A stretch of DNA of 64,000 bases, taken from positions 3,162,001 to 3,226,000 of the forward strand of contig NZ_CP034170.1 of assembly GCF_003860405.1 (NCBI RefSeq), given 5' to 3'. The notes below the pieces were generated by a model. The model did not search any database and was not told the DNA's origin. It saw only the letters and a list, made by a program, of their open reading frames with translations. The position numbers were made by a program, and so were the translations under genes. Shown piece by piece: positions 25,196 through 34,899 of the stretch. Every line of letters starts with the position of its first letter. Position 1 is the first letter of the stretch. The stretch comes from Nakamurella antarctica. GTDB lineage: Bacteria > Actinomycetota > Actinomycetes > Mycobacteriales > Nakamurellaceae.

Positions 25196-26850
25196 GAGTG
25201 ATCGTGTTTCGATGCCGACACTCCGGTTGCAGAACCCTTGCCGTCCCAGTTCAAAAGGTTCACCCGGCGTTTGGTGTCGCCCGGGTCGACGATTGACTCG
25301 GAGGTTTGCCGATTCTGGAGCATCCGGAAGTTTTCCACCGCAAGCGGTGTCGGCGCACCGGACCCTTCGCCGAACGGTCCGGACCCGCCCATTCCTGGGC
25401 CGCCGTCACGGTCCAGCGAGCACTCCGTAGCGAGCTCCTCCAGAGAGTGCGCCTGCTCGGCATGCGCCGCGGGAATGACGTACCGCTCGTCATATTTGGC
25501 AATCGCGAGCAACCGGTACATGTCGTACATCTCCTCCTCCGTCATTCCGACGGAAGCAGGGATAGCTGCGTTGGGCTCGCGCCCCATGTTGATATCCCGC
25601 ATGTAGCTGCGCATCGCTGCCATCTTTTTCAGCACCCGATCCACCGGTTCGACATCGCCGGCGGTAAAGAGTTCCGCCAAATACTCGATGGGGATCCGGA
25701 GGGCATCGATGGCTGCGAACAGGTTTTTGCTATCTTCGGCATCCTCTCCCGTTTCTCGCACCACGTCGATGACGGGCGAGAGCGGCGGGATGTACCAGAC
25801 CATCGGCATGGTGCGGTATTCCGGATGCAGCGGCAGCGCAACCTTGAAGCGGTTGATCAATGCATAGATGGGCGAGCGCTGAGCGGCTTCAATCCAATCC
25901 CTTGCAATGCCGGCCTTCTCGGCCTCGCGGATTACCTCCGGATCGTTGGGGTCGAGGAACACGCCGCGCTGCGCTTCGTACAAATCTTCTTCGTCGGGGG
26001 TTACTGCTGCCTCCAGCACCTTGTCCGCGTCGTAGAGCATCAGGCCGATGTATCGCAGGCGACCGACACAGGTCTCCGAACACACCGTCGGCAAACCAAC
26101 CTCAATGCGCGGAAAGCAGAACGTGCATTTCTCGGCTTTACCGGTCTTGTGGTTGAAGTAGATCTTCTTGTACGGGCAGCCAGACACGCACATCCGCCAG
26201 CCGCGGCACTTGTCCTGGTCCACAAGGACAATGCCGTCTTCTTCACGCTTGTAGATCGCACCGCTGGGGCACGAAGCGGCGCAGGACGGGTTGAGGCAAT
26301 GTTCGCAGATCCGTGGAAGGTAGAACATAAAGGTCTGTTCGAACTCGAACTTCACCTTGTCGGCGATCTTCTTGAGCATCGGGTCCATGTGCGCGGTCTC
26401 GGTCGCGCCTCCCAGGTCGTCATCCCAGTTTGCGGACCATTCGATCTTCATGTCCTTGCCGGTGATCAGCGATTTCGGCCGTGCCACCGGTGTGTGCTCC
26501 TGGGCGGGGGCGTCCGTCAGCGTCGCATAGTCGTACGTCCAGGGCTCGTAGTACTCGTTGATGGAGGGCAGTTTCGGATTCGAGAAGATGGTCATCAACT
26601 TCTTGAAACGACCGCCGGATTTGAGCTTGAGCCGGCCTCGCTTGTTGAGTTCCCAACCGCCTTCCCACTTTTCCTGATCCTCATAGGTTCGCGGGTAGCC
26701 CAGCCCTGGGCGGGTTTCGACATTGTTAAACCAGATGTACTCGGTACCGGTGCGGTTGGTCCAGGCCTGCTTACAGGTCACCGAACAGGTGTGGCACCCA
26801 ATACATTTATCCAGGTTCATCACCATCGCCATCTGCGCCATAACCCTCAT
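25192..26850 (-). CDS. narH: Respiratory nitrate reductase beta subunit (iron-sulphur)
   Basis: 552 residues from the ATG at 26850, which shares one base with the narG stop (TGATG). The upstream open frame is narG shadow. Four cysteine clusters are visible: CIGCHTCSVTCKQAW near 15-28, CEHCLNPSCAASCPSG near 190, CRGWRMCVSGCPYKK near 222 (Trp replaces one Cys, as in the 3Fe-4S centre of NarH) and CTFCFPRIEVGLPTVCSETC near 250. It carries electrons from NarI to NarG on the cytoplasmic face. Confidence 0.96.
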   Translation of the reverse strand: MRVMAQMAMVMNLDKCIGCHTCSVTCKQAWTNRTGTEYIWFNNVETRPGLGYPRTYEDQEKWEGGWELNKRGRLKLKSGGRFKKLMTIFSNPKLPSINEYYEPWTYDYATLTDAPAQEHTPVARPKSLITGKDMKIEWSANWDDDLGGATETAHMDPMLKKIADKVKFEFEQTFMFYLPRICEHCLNPSCAASCPSGAIYKREEDGIVLVDQDKCRGWRMCVSGCPYKKIYFNHKTGKAEKCTFCFPRIEVGLPTVCSETCVGRLRYIGLMLYDADKVLEAAVTPDEEDLYEAQRGVFLDPNDPEVIREAEKAGIARDWIEAAQRSPIYALINRFKVALPLHPEYRTMPMVWYIPPLSPVIDVVRETGEDAEDSKNLFAAIDALRIPIEYLAELFTAGDVEPVDRVLKKMAAMRSYMRDINMGREPNAAIPASVGMTEEEMYDMYRLLAIAKYDERYVIPAAHAEQAHSLEELATECSLDRDGGPGMGGSGPFGEGSGAPTPLAVENFRMLQNRQTSESIVDPGDTKRRVNLLNWDGKGSATGVSASKHDHS

Positions 26851-29800
26851 CAGTACACAACTTCCTGTGATCGCTTGCGAATAATGGTGACTTCGTCTCG
26901 CTGGTTGCCGGTGGGCCCCAGGTAGTTGAAAGCGAAGCACAACTGCGCGTAGCCGCCGATCAGATGCGACGGCTTGATCAATAGCCTGGTCAACGAGTTG
27001 TGAATACCGCCACGCTTTCCGGAGGTCTCGGCGAGCGGCACATCGATCAGCCGGTCCTGCGCGTGGTACATGTACACAGTCCCTTCCGGCATCCGGTGCG
27101 ACACGATCGCACGCGCGACAACCACGCCGTTGCGGTTGACCGCCTCGATCCAGTCGTTGTCCTTGATGCCAACCTTCGCCGCATCGCGATCGCTCATCCA
27201 GATGTTCTGGCCGCCCCGGGACAGGGAAAGCATAAACAGGTTGTCCTGGTATTCGGAGTGGATAGACCACTTGTTGTGCGGCGTAAGGTATCTCACGGTG
27301 AGACCCTCGACGGCGCCGGTCGAGCCGTCGTCGATGTTGCCCAATTCCGGTTCGGCAAACAGCGCCGCCATGTTGAGCGGTGGCCGGTAAATGGGCATGT
27401 TCTCACCCAGCTCGGACATCCAGTCGTGGTCGAGATAGAAGTGCATTCGCCCCGTCAAGGTGTGCCACGGCTTGAGCCGCTCCACGTTGATCGTGAACGG
27501 GGAGTAGCGGCGGCCGCCCGTCTCGCTGCCCGACCATTCCGGCGACGTAATCACCGGCACGGGTGGCCCCTGGGTGTCGGCGAAGGTGATCTGCTTCCCT
27601 TCGTGTTCGGAAGCCAGGTCCGCCAGCTTCACCCCGGTCCGCTTCTCCAACGTCCGGAATCCCTGGGTGGCCAGATGACCGTTGGTGGTTCCCGACATCG
27701 CGAGAATCGCTTCACAGACGAAGATGTCGCGCTTGAGCGAGGGCCTTCCGTCCGCGACACCGCCGCGGACGGCCCCATTCTTTCGGCGCAGGTACTCAAC
27801 CTCTTTGGTGACGTCGAAGGTGACACCCTTGGTGGTGGCGCCGAGTGTGTCGGCGAGCGGCCCGAGAGCATTCATCTTGTCGGAGACGGCGCCGTAATCC
27901 CGCTCGACGGACACCAGCTTCGGCATCGTCACGCCCGGGATCGGTTCGCATTCACCAGCTTTCCAATCCCGTACCACGCCGTGCGGGTTCGCCATCGCGT
28001 CGATCGTGTCGTGCGTCAACGGGACGGCGACCACATCGGTGCGAACCCCGAGGTGGATGGCTGCCAACTCGCTAAACTTTGCCGCAATGCTTTGCCATGC
28101 GTCCCAGTCGGTTCGGGTCTGCCACGGCGGCGCGATGGCCGGGTTGAACGAGTGCACAAAGGGGTGCATGTCGGTGGTGTTGAGGTCGTGTTTCTCGTAC
28201 CAGGTCGCCGCCGGCAGCACCACGTCGGAGAAGATAGTCGTGCTGGTCTGCCGGAAATCGATCGTCATCAGCAGGTCGAGTTTGCCCTCCGGAGCTTCCT
28301 CTCGCCACTTCACATCTGCTGGCCGCAGCTCCGGCGGCGTTTCGCTCGCCCGCAGCGAAGAATCCGCTCCCAACAGGTGCCTCAGGAAGTACTCGTTACC
28401 CTTTCCGGAGGAGCCAAGCAGGTTTGCCCGCCAGATCGATAGAACCCGGGGATAGTTCTGCTTCGCGTCCGGGTCCTCGCAGGCGAACGAAAGCTCGCCC
28501 GACTTCAGTTGCTCCACAATGTGTTCGGCAACCGGCTTACCCGCCCCCGCAGCCTCGTCGCTCAGCTCGAGCGGGTTGCGGTCGAACGTGGGGTACGACG
28601 GCATCCAGCCCATGCGCGCACTTTGTGCGATAACATCCGCCGTGGTTTTGCCCGCGAAGCTACTCGCTGCGGGCCCGTCCTGGCCGGGCACTGACGGCCC
28701 ACGGGTTGCCGAGAGGGTGTCCGCACTGAACTGGTCGTAGCGAAACTGATTGGTGTGCAGATACCAGAACGCGGTCTGAATCATGTTGCGCGGCGGGCGG
28801 TTCCAGTCAAGTGCATTCGCAATTTGGTTGTAGCCCGTGAGCGGCCGCACCTTTTCCTGGCCGACGTAATGCGCCCAGCCGCCGCCGTTGACACCTTGGC
28901 AACCGGTCACGTTGGTCAGCGTGAGGAACGCGCGGTAGATGGTGTCGGAGTGGAACCAGTGGTTGGTACCGGCCCCCATGACGATCATCGAGCGGCCCTT
29001 GGATTCTTCGGCGTTCGCGGCGAACTCGCGTCCGATCCGAGCGGCGGTGGCCGCGGGGATGCCGGTGATAGGCTCCTGCCACGCCGGGGTGTACGGCGCA
29101 TCGGCATCGTCATACGAGCTGGGCCATTCGCCAGGCAGACCCTCTCGGCCCACACCGTACTGGGCGAGTAACAGGTCGAAAACTGTTGTCACCAAACGAC
29201 CCTGGATGCGCCTGGCCGGAACACCCCGCGGCAGCTGCCCCGCTGATCCGTCCGGGGAATCGAACCGGGGCAGGTGCACCCGCACGCCCTCGTGTTCGGC
29301 ATCGATCAACGTGAGCTGCGGGTCGACCCCATCGAGGTTCAAATTCCACTTGCCAACATCGGCGTCGCCGTAGCGGTGGCCCAGCGATCCGTTCGGCACC
29401 ACGGGTTCACCCGTGGCAGCGTCAATCAGCACTGTCTTGAAGGCCGCATTTGCAGACGACGCCGTTTCTGCGAGATCAGCTGCCGTGAGGAACTTTCCGG
29501 GACTGAAGGTGCCTTCGCCGGCCTCGTCCAGGCACACCAGGTACGGCAGGTCCGTGTAGGTCTTGACGTAGTGGGTGAAGTAGGGAGTGTCGCGGTCGAC
29601 GAAGAACTCCTTCAACACCACGTGGCCCATGGCCATCGCGAGCGCGCCGTCAGTGCCAGGTTTGGCGGGCAACCACTCGTCGGCGAACTTGACGTTGTCG
29701 GCGTAGTCCGGGGCGACCGCGATCACTTTCTGCCCGCGGTACCGCGCCTCCGTCATCCAGTGCGCATCGGGGGTACGGGTAACGGGGAGGTTCGATCCCC

Positions 29801-30620
29801 ACATGATGAGATACCCGGCGTTCCACCAGTCGCCGGATTCCGGGACGTCGGTTTGGTCGCCGAAAACCTGTGGCGAGGCGACCGGCAGATCCGCATACCA
29901 GTCGTAGAAGCTCAGCATCGAGCCCCCGATAAGGTTGATGAATCTGGCGCCAGAAGCGTGCGACACCATGGACATCGCCGGAATCGGCGAGAACCCGGCC
30001 ACACGGTCCGGGCCGTACTTCAGAATCGTGTACACGTGGGCGGCAGCGATGATCTCGCAGGACTCCTCCCACGTGGCACGCACGAGACCGCCTTTACCGC
30101 GGGCAGATTTGTAGGCTTTCGCGCGACGGGGATTCTCCACGATGTGCTCCCAGGCGCGCACGGGATCACCATCGTGCTGGGATTTGGCCTCGCGGAACAT
30201 CTGCAGCAGTACTCCGCGAACGTAGGGGTAGCGGACCCTGGTGGGCGAGTAGGTGTACCAGGAGAACGCCGCACCGCGCGGGCAACCGCGCGGCTCGTAC
30301 TCGGGCGAATCCGGCCCCGCAGAGGGGTAGTCGGTCTGCTGGGTCTCCCAGGTGATGATGCCGTCCTTGACGTACACCTTCCACGAACAGGACCCGGTGC
30401 AGTTCACGCCGTGGGTGGAGCGGACGATCTTGTCGTGGCTCCAGCGGTCGCGGTAAAAATCATCAGCCTCACGACCCCCCGTTTTTAGGACCGTCCGCAG
30501 GTCGGGCGAAACCTTGCTCTTGGTGAAGTATCGACGCGTGCGCACCAACGCATCGCTGACCGAACCATCAAGTCCAGCAACAGTTGTTGAGCCCTGAGCC
30601 TGTTTCGTGCGGTCCTTCAT
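26850..30620 (-). CDS. narG: Respiratory nitrate reductase alpha subunit (molybdenum)
   Basis: 1256 residues, full length for NarG. The FS0 cluster motif HGVNCTGSCSWKVYV with a later CPRG is near residues 70-125, with His as first ligand. The region PESGDWWNAGYLIMWGSNLP near 240 contains the aspartate that ligates molybdenum. The C-terminal MopB domain has SLSRGGQNIWMSDRDAA. It reduces nitrate to nitrite during anaerobic respiration. Its ATG overlaps the narK stop by 4 bp (ATGA). No Tat signal, consistent with a cytoplasm-facing enzyme. Confidence 0.97.
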   Translation of the reverse strand: MKDRTKQAQGSTTVAGLDGSVSDALVRTRRYFTKSKVSPDLRTVLKTGGREADDFYRDRWSHDKIVRSTHGVNCTGSCSWKVYVKDGIITWETQQTDYPSAGPDSPEYEPRGCPRGAAFSWYTYSPTRVRYPYVRGVLLQMFREAKSQHDGDPVRAWEHIVENPRRAKAYKSARGKGGLVRATWEESCEIIAAAHVYTILKYGPDRVAGFSPIPAMSMVSHASGARFINLIGGSMLSFYDWYADLPVASPQVFGDQTDVPESGDWWNAGYLIMWGSNLPVTRTPDAHWMTEARYRGQKVIAVAPDYADNVKFADEWLPAKPGTDGALAMAMGHVVLKEFFVDRDTPYFTHYVKTYTDLPYLVCLDEAGEGTFSPGKFLTAADLAETASSANAAFKTVLIDAATGEPVVPNGSLGHRYGDADVGKWNLNLDGVDPQLTLIDAEHEGVRVHLPRFDSPDGSAGQLPRGVPARRIQGRLVTTVFDLLLAQYGVGREGLPGEWPSSYDDADAPYTPAWQEPITGIPAATAARIGREFAANAEESKGRSMIVMGAGTNHWFHSDTIYRAFLTLTNVTGCQGVNGGGWAHYVGQEKVRPLTGYNQIANALDWNRPPRNMIQTAFWYLHTNQFRYDQFSADTLSATRGPSVPGQDGPAASSFAGKTTADVIAQSARMGWMPSYPTFDRNPLELSDEAAGAGKPVAEHIVEQLKSGELSFACEDPDAKQNYPRVLSIWRANLLGSSGKGNEYFLRHLLGADSSLRASETPPELRPADVKWREEAPEGKLDLLMTIDFRQTSTTIFSDVVLPAATWYEKHDLNTTDMHPFVHSFNPAIAPPWQTRTDWDAWQSIAAKFSELAAIHLGVRTDVVAVPLTHDTIDAMANPHGVVRDWKAGECEPIPGVTMPKLVSVERDYGAVSDKMNALGPLADTLGATTKGVTFDVTKEVEYLRRKNGAVRGGVADGRPSLKRDIFVCEAILAMSGTTNGHLATQGFRTLEKRTGVKLADLASEHEGKQITFADTQGPPVPVITSPEWSGSETGGRRYSPFTINVERLKPWHTLTGRMHFYLDHDWMSELGENMPIYRPPLNMAALFAEPELGNIDDGSTGAVEGLTVRYLTPHNKWSIHSEYQDNLFMLSLSRGGQNIWMSDRDAAKVGIKDNDWIEAVNRNGVVVARAIVSHRMPEGTVYMYHAQDRLIDVPLAETSGKRGGIHNSLTRLLIKPSHLIGGYAQLCFAFNYLGPTGNQRDEVTIIRKRSQEVVY

Positions 30621-31879
30621 TCGGTGGCCTTTCCTTTAACGGAACTCTCTTCGGTGCGGCGGACGATCGTCAAGGTGAGAACCAGTGCCGCTGCGGCCGT
30701 GGCCGACAATAGCCACAGCCCAATGGAATAGGACTTTGTCTGCCCGTAGATAAAGCCCATCAGAAGTGGCGGGACAAACCCGCCGAGGCCGCCCGCCGCT
30801 CCCACAAGGCCGGTGACCCCGCCCACCCGGGCGGGATCGGTGGATTTGGCGATGAGGGCGAAAGTCGCTCCAGTGCCGCACCCCAACGCTGCAGCCATCG
30901 CCAGGAACGCTGCCGTACCAACGTGTTCGAGCACCGGGGTTCCCGACGCGAAGCCAGCTGCGATCACGACCACGCCAAACCCTGCTGACAGCACGGGGAT
31001 CGGGCCAAACCGGTCTGCGAGCCACCCACCCACCGGCCGCATGATCACTGCCAAGACCACGAAGCCGGCCATCCGGGTGGCGGCGTCGCTGGGTGAAAGT
31101 TGATACGCCACCTTGAGATAGACGGGAAGGTAGACGGAAAACGCTACGTAACCGCCGAAGGCGACCGCGTAGAGAACGCTGGCCTGCCACGTGATGGGCA
31201 ACTTCGCATTGGCAGTGACGCGGCTGATCAACGACGCAGTCGGGGCCGTCCTGCCCGGCGCATCCCGCATCCACATCCAGGCCACCACGGAGAAGATGAG
31301 CAGCGCGATGGCGCAGATCATGAAGGGCGCGGTGTCGTTCACGTTGGTGTAGAGCTTGACCGTGGTGAGTGCGCTGATGGCGGTGCCGCCCATGCCCGCG
31401 CCGAAGATGCCCACTGCCAAACCGCGCCTCGCTGGCGGAAACCACGAGTTGACGAAGGGCACCCCGACGGCGAACGACGTGCCAGCAATTCCGAGGAAGA
31501 ATCCGCCCACCAGCAGTGCGCCGTAACTACTTTGGCCGAAGTAGCCAATGAACAAGACGGGGATGACGGTAACGAGCGAGATCACTACGAACATCACCCG
31601 CCCACCGTATTTATCTGTCAACGCGCCGACCGGGATCCGGCCCACCGATCCGACAATGACGGGAACCGCGACCATTAACGAGAGCTGGGAAGCGCTGAGC
31701 TCACCCAGCGTTCCGCTATCGCGCAGAACCGGCCCCAACGGGCTGAGCAATGCCCATGCCCAAAAGTTCACCGCGAATCCGACGGTGGCCAGGGCCAGCA
31801 TCAACCACGGCGAGGGGGTCGACTGTTGGGATGTAACGGGACTCGCTTGGTGCGTGGTGCTGGCATTCGTAGTGGGCAT
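30617..31879 (-). CDS. narK: Nitrate/nitrite transporter
   Basis: 420 residues from the ATG at 31879 (GAGGAG 9 bases upstream); a frame extension of 23 codons has no support. It is a 12-helix MFS protein of the nitrate-nitrite porter family. Family signatures are GIFGAGMGGTAISALTT near 165 and GAAGGLGGFVPPLLMGF near 350, with motif A-like GALTDKYGGR near 82. It imports nitrate or exchanges it for nitrite. Placement as the first gene, overlapping narG, couples transport with reduction. Confidence 0.95.
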   Translation of the reverse strand: MPTTNASTTHQASPVTSQQSTPSPWLMLALATVGFAVNFWAWALLSPLGPVLRDSGTLGELSASQLSLMVAVPVIVGSVGRIPVGALTDKYGGRVMFVVISLVTVIPVLFIGYFGQSSYGALLVGGFFLGIAGTSFAVGVPFVNSWFPPARRGLAVGIFGAGMGGTAISALTTVKLYTNVNDTAPFMICAIALLIFSVVAWMWMRDAPGRTAPTASLISRVTANAKLPITWQASVLYAVAFGGYVAFSVYLPVYLKVAYQLSPSDAATRMAGFVVLAVIMRPVGGWLADRFGPIPVLSAGFGVVVIAAGFASGTPVLEHVGTAAFLAMAAALGCGTGATFALIAKSTDPARVGGVTGLVGAAGGLGGFVPPLLMGFIYGQTKSYSIGLWLLSATAAAALVLTLTIVRRTEESSVKGKATE

Positions 31880-31999
31880 CAGCTGCTCCTCGGTGTCGAT
31901 CCCAGGCGGCGGGTTTGGCAAGAAGACAACCCCGGGTAAATCCCACACTCCAGCCCGTGAACGGTGTCGACGAGACTGTTGCTAGATCCCAGATTTTAC

Positions 32000-32005
32000 T
32001 AGTAT
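32000..32005 (+). promoter_or_regulatory. Possible -10 box for a leaderless regulator transcript
   Basis: TAGTAT lies 7 bases before the GTG at 32013 and overlaps the palindrome TACTAGTA (31997-32004). There is no ribosome-binding site before the GTG. This spacing is what a leaderless actinobacterial mRNA would show. Confidence 0.45.
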
Positions 32006-32012
32006 CAACTCC

Positions 32013-32705
32013 GTGGAAAATAGCACGCGCGCGCATCCGGGCTTCGGGGCCCGCCCCTGGTCGGCCCTGCGAGGATTGTCGAAATCACGGTCGACCCTGC
32101 TGGAGCAGTTACGAGCCCAGAGCACACCGGTGAGCATTGCCGCACTAGTGGAATTGTCCGGATTACACGAAAACACCCTGCGCGAACATCTCGCTAGCTT
32201 GGTGCGTCGCGGCCTGTGCGGAAGGCAGCAGTCGAATCCCTCCGGTCGCGGGCGGCCCGCCTGGCTGTATTACGCCACCGGGCGCGGTGCTTCCTCGGAG
32301 TACGCGGGGCTCGCAGCTACTCTTGCCATGAGCATTGCCACCACGAGCGCGGATCCCACCGGGACCGCCGTCAGCGCAGGGGAGCACTGGGGGCGCACGC
32401 TCGTAGAGGAGCACCCGGTAGCGAGCAACGCGAGCACGCGGGCCGCTGCCAAGGTAATCGTGTTGCTGGATCAGGTGGGCTATTCTCCGCAGGTCGATCG
32501 CGCGCACCCCACGCAGGTGCGGTTGACTCGGTGCCCGCTCCTGGAAATCGCCTATCGGCAGCCGGACGTGGTTTGCGCAGTCCACCTCGGGCTTGTCCGC
32601 GGTGCGCTGATGGCGCACGACGAAGACCCAGAAGGCATCGAACTCCAGCCATTCGCTGCGCCCGGAGTCTGCCTGCTCACCATTCCGCAGTTGGCCGAGC
32701 GGTAA
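32013..32705 (+). CDS. Winged-helix regulator with C-terminal cysteines, divergent from narK
   Basis: 230 residues from a GTG. The N-terminal helix-turn-helix (about 28-72: SIAALVELSGLHENTLREHLASL) has the ArsR/DeoR-like form, followed by the wing GRGRPAWLYY. The C-terminal domain holds Cys174, Cys188 and Cys220, with His191 close to Cys188. This resembles the cysteine set of SufR-type Fe-S-sensing regulators, though spacing C-x13-C-x31-C is not identical. It is 133 bp from narK and divergent, so I infer control of the nar operon by oxygen, NO or redox. A ligand other than Fe-S is possible. Confidence 0.72.
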   Translation: MENSTRAHPGFGARPWSALRGLSKSRSTLLEQLRAQSTPVSIAALVELSGLHENTLREHLASLVRRGLCGRQQSNPSGRGRPAWLYYATGRGASSEYAGLAATLAMSIATTSADPTGTAVSAGEHWGRTLVEEHPVASNASTRAAAKVIVLLDQVGYSPQVDRAHPTQVRLTRCPLLEIAYRQPDVVCAVHLGLVRGALMAHDEDPEGIELQPFAAPGVCLLTIPQLAER

Positions 32706-32757
32706 GCGTCGACGGGGATTGCAGCTTGGTGTCGGTGGTCCCGATTAGATTCGGCAG

Positions 32758-33321
32758 ATGGCCGAGCAGGAATTACCACGACCGCTCCTGGAGCGCACCC
32801 TGAGCGGGCGGGAATTGCGTAGATGGTACTGGCTGAAGGACGAGTTGATCTGTTTCGCTCGACTTCTGGGCGTCCGCTCCCACGGGAGCAAAGAAGTCCT
32901 TACTGATCGCATCGCTGCACATCTCGACGGCGTGCCGTTTCCCGAATCCACCGCCAAACTCCCGGCGGCTCGCTGCCAACTCGGCCCGCAACTCACGACG
33001 GCTTCAGTGATACCCATCGGTCAGCGGTGTAGCCAGAACGTGCGACAGTTTTTCACCGAGCAGATCGGGCCCGCGTTTCGGTTCGACGCCGCGATGCGCC
33101 ATTTCTTCGCTGCCACCGACGGGACCCAGACACTGGGCGATGCGATTGACCACTGGCAAAGCACCCGCGGCAGCAGAAACATGGCAATCGATCGCCAGTT
33201 CGAATTCAATCGGTTTACGCGAACTTGGCACGCCGAACATCCGCAGTCGCCCCGCTCGGAGCTGCTCGCCGCTTGGGCGACCTACCGAGCAAGTTCCGTC
33301 GACATGCGAGGCCGCGTGTGA
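32758..33321 (+). CDS. SAP domain and DUF6434 domain protein
   Basis: 187 residues. The N-terminal SAP motif (about 10-62: SGRELRRWYWLKDELICFAR then LGVRSHGSKEVLTDRIAAHL) is a helix-extended-helix DNA-binding fold. The rest (about 85-180) has QNVRQFFTEQIGPAFRFD and TLGDAIDHWQSTRG, which I recognise as the DUF6434 type that often accompanies bacterial SAP domains. Presumably DNA-associated; role unknown. ATG 53 bp after the regulator gene, so co-transcription with it is possible. Confidence 0.68.
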   Translation: MAEQELPRPLLERTLSGRELRRWYWLKDELICFARLLGVRSHGSKEVLTDRIAAHLDGVPFPESTAKLPAARCQLGPQLTTASVIPIGQRCSQNVRQFFTEQIGPAFRFDAAMRHFFAATDGTQTLGDAIDHWQSTRGSRNMAIDRQFEFNRFTRTWHAEHPQSPRSELLAAWATYRASSVDMRGRV

Positions 33322-33476
33322 TGAGGCAGGCGGCTCTGGCTCGAATTTCGGATCCTAGCTCGCCCTCACCGGGTCCGAAGTGCCCAGACGGGTGCCGCGT
33401 AGTGCCGGGCAGCCATACTGACTGAAACCTCAGCCGGGTGCGAGGCACCCGGTGCTTACCAGAGTTGGAGCCCGAC

Positions 33477-34688
33477 ATGCGGATTGTGATTGCCCCCGAC
33501 TCCTTCAAAGGCAGCCTCCCAGCCAAGCACGTGGCCGACGCTATCGCCGCTGGATGGCGCGAGATCAGGCCAGATGACGACATCGTCTGCTGCCCACAGG
33601 CCGACGGCGGCGAGGGCACGATGGCTGCCATCGGCACAGGTGGCCGCACCGTCATAGTTCCGGATGTCACCGGGCCAGACGGACAGCTGGTGACCGGTGA
33701 ATACGTAGTACTTCCCGACGGGACCGCCGTCATCGAGATGGCCCAGATGTCAGGGTTGGCCGTGATGGAGAACCTCGATGCAGCAGGGGCTACCAGCCGG
33801 GGACTCGGCGAGGTAATCAGAGCAGCATTAGACGCCGGTGCCCAGCGCCTTCACATTGGGCTGGGCGGGAGTGCGTCGACCGACGGTGGCGCCGGCGCAC
33901 TCGCAGCTCTTGGATTGGTTCTGCTTGATTCTGATGATGAACCCCTCCCCGACGGCGGTGAAGCCCTGAGCTGGCTTTTCGGAATTGACGACTCTGAAAT
34001 GGTTGCAGCCCCCGAAGGAGGCGTCGAACTCCTCACTGACGTCACTGCTCCGCTGCTGGGCGCGTCTGGCGCGGCAGCAGTATTTGGGCCACAGAAGGGC
34101 GCCGATCCCGAGCTGGTCGAGGTACTCGACATCGCGCTGAACAACTTCGCACATTTTTTGACCACACACGGAGCTGCTTCCGACGCGTTTGATGGCGACT
34201 ACTCCAAGGCTGATTTCGCAGCCAACGGCGGTTCTGAGAATGATTCTTCTGACGGCGCCCGCGCAGACTCTTCTCTCCAAGGCCTGGGTTTGGCTGTTAT
34301 CCCTGGGGCTGGCGCTGCCGGTGGCACCGCGTTCGGCTTGATGATGTGGGCGGGCGCTGCGGGAAGATTGGTCCCGGGCGCCGCGCGGGTTGCCGAATTG
34401 ACGGGGCTGGGAGCGCAGTTGGAAGGCGCAGACCTCATCATCACGGGCGAGGGACGCTTCGACGACACCTCGCTTACCGGCAAGGTGATCGGAAACCTTC
34501 TGACCTTAGTCGATCCCAGCACGGTGATCATCATCGCGGGCCAAGTGGCGGCAAGAATTCCTCGTGGCGTCCGCGGGGTCTGCGTCTCAGATCTCGCCGG
34601 ATCGTCGGAGGCTTCCATCGCTGACCCGGTCCGGTGGCTTACCGAAGCCGGCCGGTCGGCGGCGCGCCTGATGGGTAGCAAAGTGTAG
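33477..34688 (+). CDS. Glycerate 2-kinase (GlxK/GarK family)
   Basis: 403 residues from the ATG at 33477 (TTGGAG upstream). Family motifs are IAPDSFKGSLPA at residue 4, CPQADGGEGTM near 39, HIGLGGSASTDGGAG near 125 and the C-terminal ITGEGRFDDTSLTGKV near 320. A low-complexity acidic insert (about 240-265: SENDSSDGARADSS) makes it slightly longer than usual. It phosphorylates D-glycerate, feeding 2-phosphoglycerate to glycolysis. No other glyoxylate or glycerate gene is adjacent. A 7-bp hairpin (33434-33452) lies in the leader. Confidence 0.92.
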   Translation: MRIVIAPDSFKGSLPAKHVADAIAAGWREIRPDDDIVCCPQADGGEGTMAAIGTGGRTVIVPDVTGPDGQLVTGEYVVLPDGTAVIEMAQMSGLAVMENLDAAGATSRGLGEVIRAALDAGAQRLHIGLGGSASTDGGAGALAALGLVLLDSDDEPLPDGGEALSWLFGIDDSEMVAAPEGGVELLTDVTAPLLGASGAAAVFGPQKGADPELVEVLDIALNNFAHFLTTHGAASDAFDGDYSKADFAANGGSENDSSDGARADSSLQGLGLAVIPGAGAAGGTAFGLMMWAGAAGRLVPGAARVAELTGLGAQLEGADLIITGEGRFDDTSLTGKVIGNLLTLVDPSTVIIIAGQVAARIPRGVRGVCVSDLAGSSEASIADPVRWLTEAGRSAARLMGSKV

Positions 34689-34758
34689 GCAGCGTCTACG
34701 GCCGAATTCAGAAGCGATGAGTGTCTGGGCGAACTCACTTGATAGGGGCCGAGAAATG

Positions 34759-34813
34759 GAATGACCCCGGTTGGCTGCCAAGTCGGGGGTTAGGCAACAA
34801 TCCGGGGTCATTC
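34759..34813. terminator. Hairpin between the glycerate kinase gene and a small gene
   Basis: A perfect 12-bp inverted repeat, GAATGACCCCGG (34759-34770) with CCGGGGTCATTC (34802-34813), extendable by TTG/CAA. The 31-base loop is long. It lies between the convergent ends of the glycerate kinase and the 49-residue gene and may end both transcripts; no U tract is present. Confidence 0.55.
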
Positions 34814-34899
34814 GGTATATCGGTGCTCCCAGGGGATCCGTTACATCTTCGAGAAAAAGTCTTTCATCGAAGAGAACGCCCTCCTGCTGGGGCAATGGC

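Noticed and set aside
25192-27270. A 692-residue reading of narH
   Set aside because: The first 140 codons lie antiparallel in frame over the end of narG and have no NarH similarity. The ATG at 26850 matches the known NarH start and forms a one-base overlap with narG.
27000-30488. Long plus-strand frames (480 and 404 residues) opposite narG
   Set aside because: They are antisense to a full-length conserved gene, rich in Arg, His and Val, with no motif or ribosome site. Typical of high-GC DNA.
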